Part shown: positions 48,720 through 48,924 of the stretch, piece by piece | Position numbering within the stretch: the stretch's first letter is position 1 | Layout: each line of letters starts with the position of its first letter | Source of the DNA: Solirubrobacterales bacterium 67-14 | Lineage (GTDB): Bacteria; Actinomycetota; Thermoleophilia; Solirubrobacterales; 70-9 | NCBI GenBank assembly: GCA_001897355.1 | Contig: MKST01000001.1 | Coordinates: forward strand, 61,133-110,056 | DNA length: 48,924 nucleotides | Direction: 5' to 3' | The notes under the pieces: model-generated | What the model saw: only the letters and a program-made list of their open reading frames with translations | What the model was told of the DNA's origin: nothing | The model's database searches: none | Position numbers and translations under genes: made by a program

Positions 48720-48924
48720 GATCTGTCGGCCGGTCACCTTCACCACCGATTTCGGCTACAGCGACGAGTACCCGGGGGTATGCCGGCTGGTGATCGCCAG
48801 GGTCGATCCGGACATCAAGGTGATTGACATCACTCACGGGATCCCGCCGGGCGATGTCCGCCGGGGCGCGCTGGCCCTGGCCTCGGCGGTGCGGTTCTCA
48901 CCGCCGGCGGTCCACCTGGCGGTG
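48697..48924 (+). CDS. SAM hydroxide adenosyltransferase (DUF62), 5' part
   Basis: A partial gene running off the right edge; 76 residues visible. It starts at GTG 48697 with AAGGACA upstream, inside the end of the RTX-like gene. The N-terminal block VTFTTDFGYSDEYPGVCRLV and DIKVIDITHGIPPGDVRRGA is characteristic of the DUF62 family, which splits S-adenosylmethionine into adenosine and methionine with hydroxide. The related fluorinases and chlorinases share the fold. The residues distinguishing these activities lie outside the window. Confidence 0.88.
   Translation, partial: MRPSASPEICRPVTFTTDFGYSDEYPGVCRLVIARVDPDIKVIDITHGIPPGDVRRGALALASAVRFSPPAVHLAV

Noticed and set aside
1-48924. CRISPR arrays, tRNA/rRNA genes, insertion sequences, prophage or replication origin
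   Set aside because: No regularly spaced repeats, tRNA-like cloverleaf, transposase or integrase frame, or DnaA-box cluster was noticed on reading; tRNAscan-SE and CRISPR finders were not available to confirm this.

Overview
The window is GC-rich, densely packed bacterial DNA with many 4-base start/stop overlaps, GTG/TTG/CTG starts and several apparently leaderless promoters. Gene content (coproporphyrin-dependent haem pathway ending in HemQ, SpoIID/LytB-domain secreted protein, RTX-like and Ig/anchor-type secreted proteins, methylmalonyl-CoA epimerase, cobalamin riboswitch on a class I ribonucleotide reductase) points to an actinomycete, most likely a Thermoleophilia/Solirubrobacterales-type organism. 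That placement is inference from gene content only. No rRNA, tRNA, CRISPR, transposase or phage gene was seen.

Layout. 1-2498: a secreted metallophosphoesterase running off the left edge, then two secreted-protein gene remnants joined head to head. 2488-5235: a fused pabB-pabC gene for p-aminobenzoate and a vapBC toxin-antitoxin pair with its own AT-rich promoter. 5360-9943: a cobalamin riboswitch with a ribosome-site-masking hairpin, then nrdB and nrdA; the NrdB has Leu where the radical Tyr would be, so it looks like class Ic (Mn/Fe). 9966-18357: miscellaneous genes: a small secreted protein, aldehyde dehydrogenase, SpoIID-domain protein, PAP2 phosphatase, membrane protein, Tat-exported glycosidase-like protein, methylmalonyl-CoA epimerase with a coupled 71-residue protein, and an M20 peptidase ending in a long palindrome.

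18413-30122: a surface-glycan cluster on both strands: two sugar-nucleotide epimerases, a GT2 glycosyltransferase, two tandem paralogues of an unrecognised membrane protein and three paralogues of a GT-C-like membrane protein. One member of each membrane family carries a single-base frameshift beside a G or C run.

30139-34101: a TSUP permease divergent from rarA over a shared -10 element, and a second aldehyde dehydrogenase. 34111-44358: one long tightly coupled run for haem supply and cytochrome c maturation: a membrane-anchored unknown protein, ccmA, ccmB, ccmC, a ccmD-like gene, hemA, hemC (CTG start), cobA-hemD fusion, hemE, cpfC/hemH, a short cgoX/hemY and hemQ/chdC. 44367-47737: efeUOB iron uptake behind a probable iron-box promoter, so iron import sits directly beside haem synthesis. 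47757-48924: an RTX-like secreted protein and the start of a SAM hydroxide adenosyltransferase (DUF62) gene.
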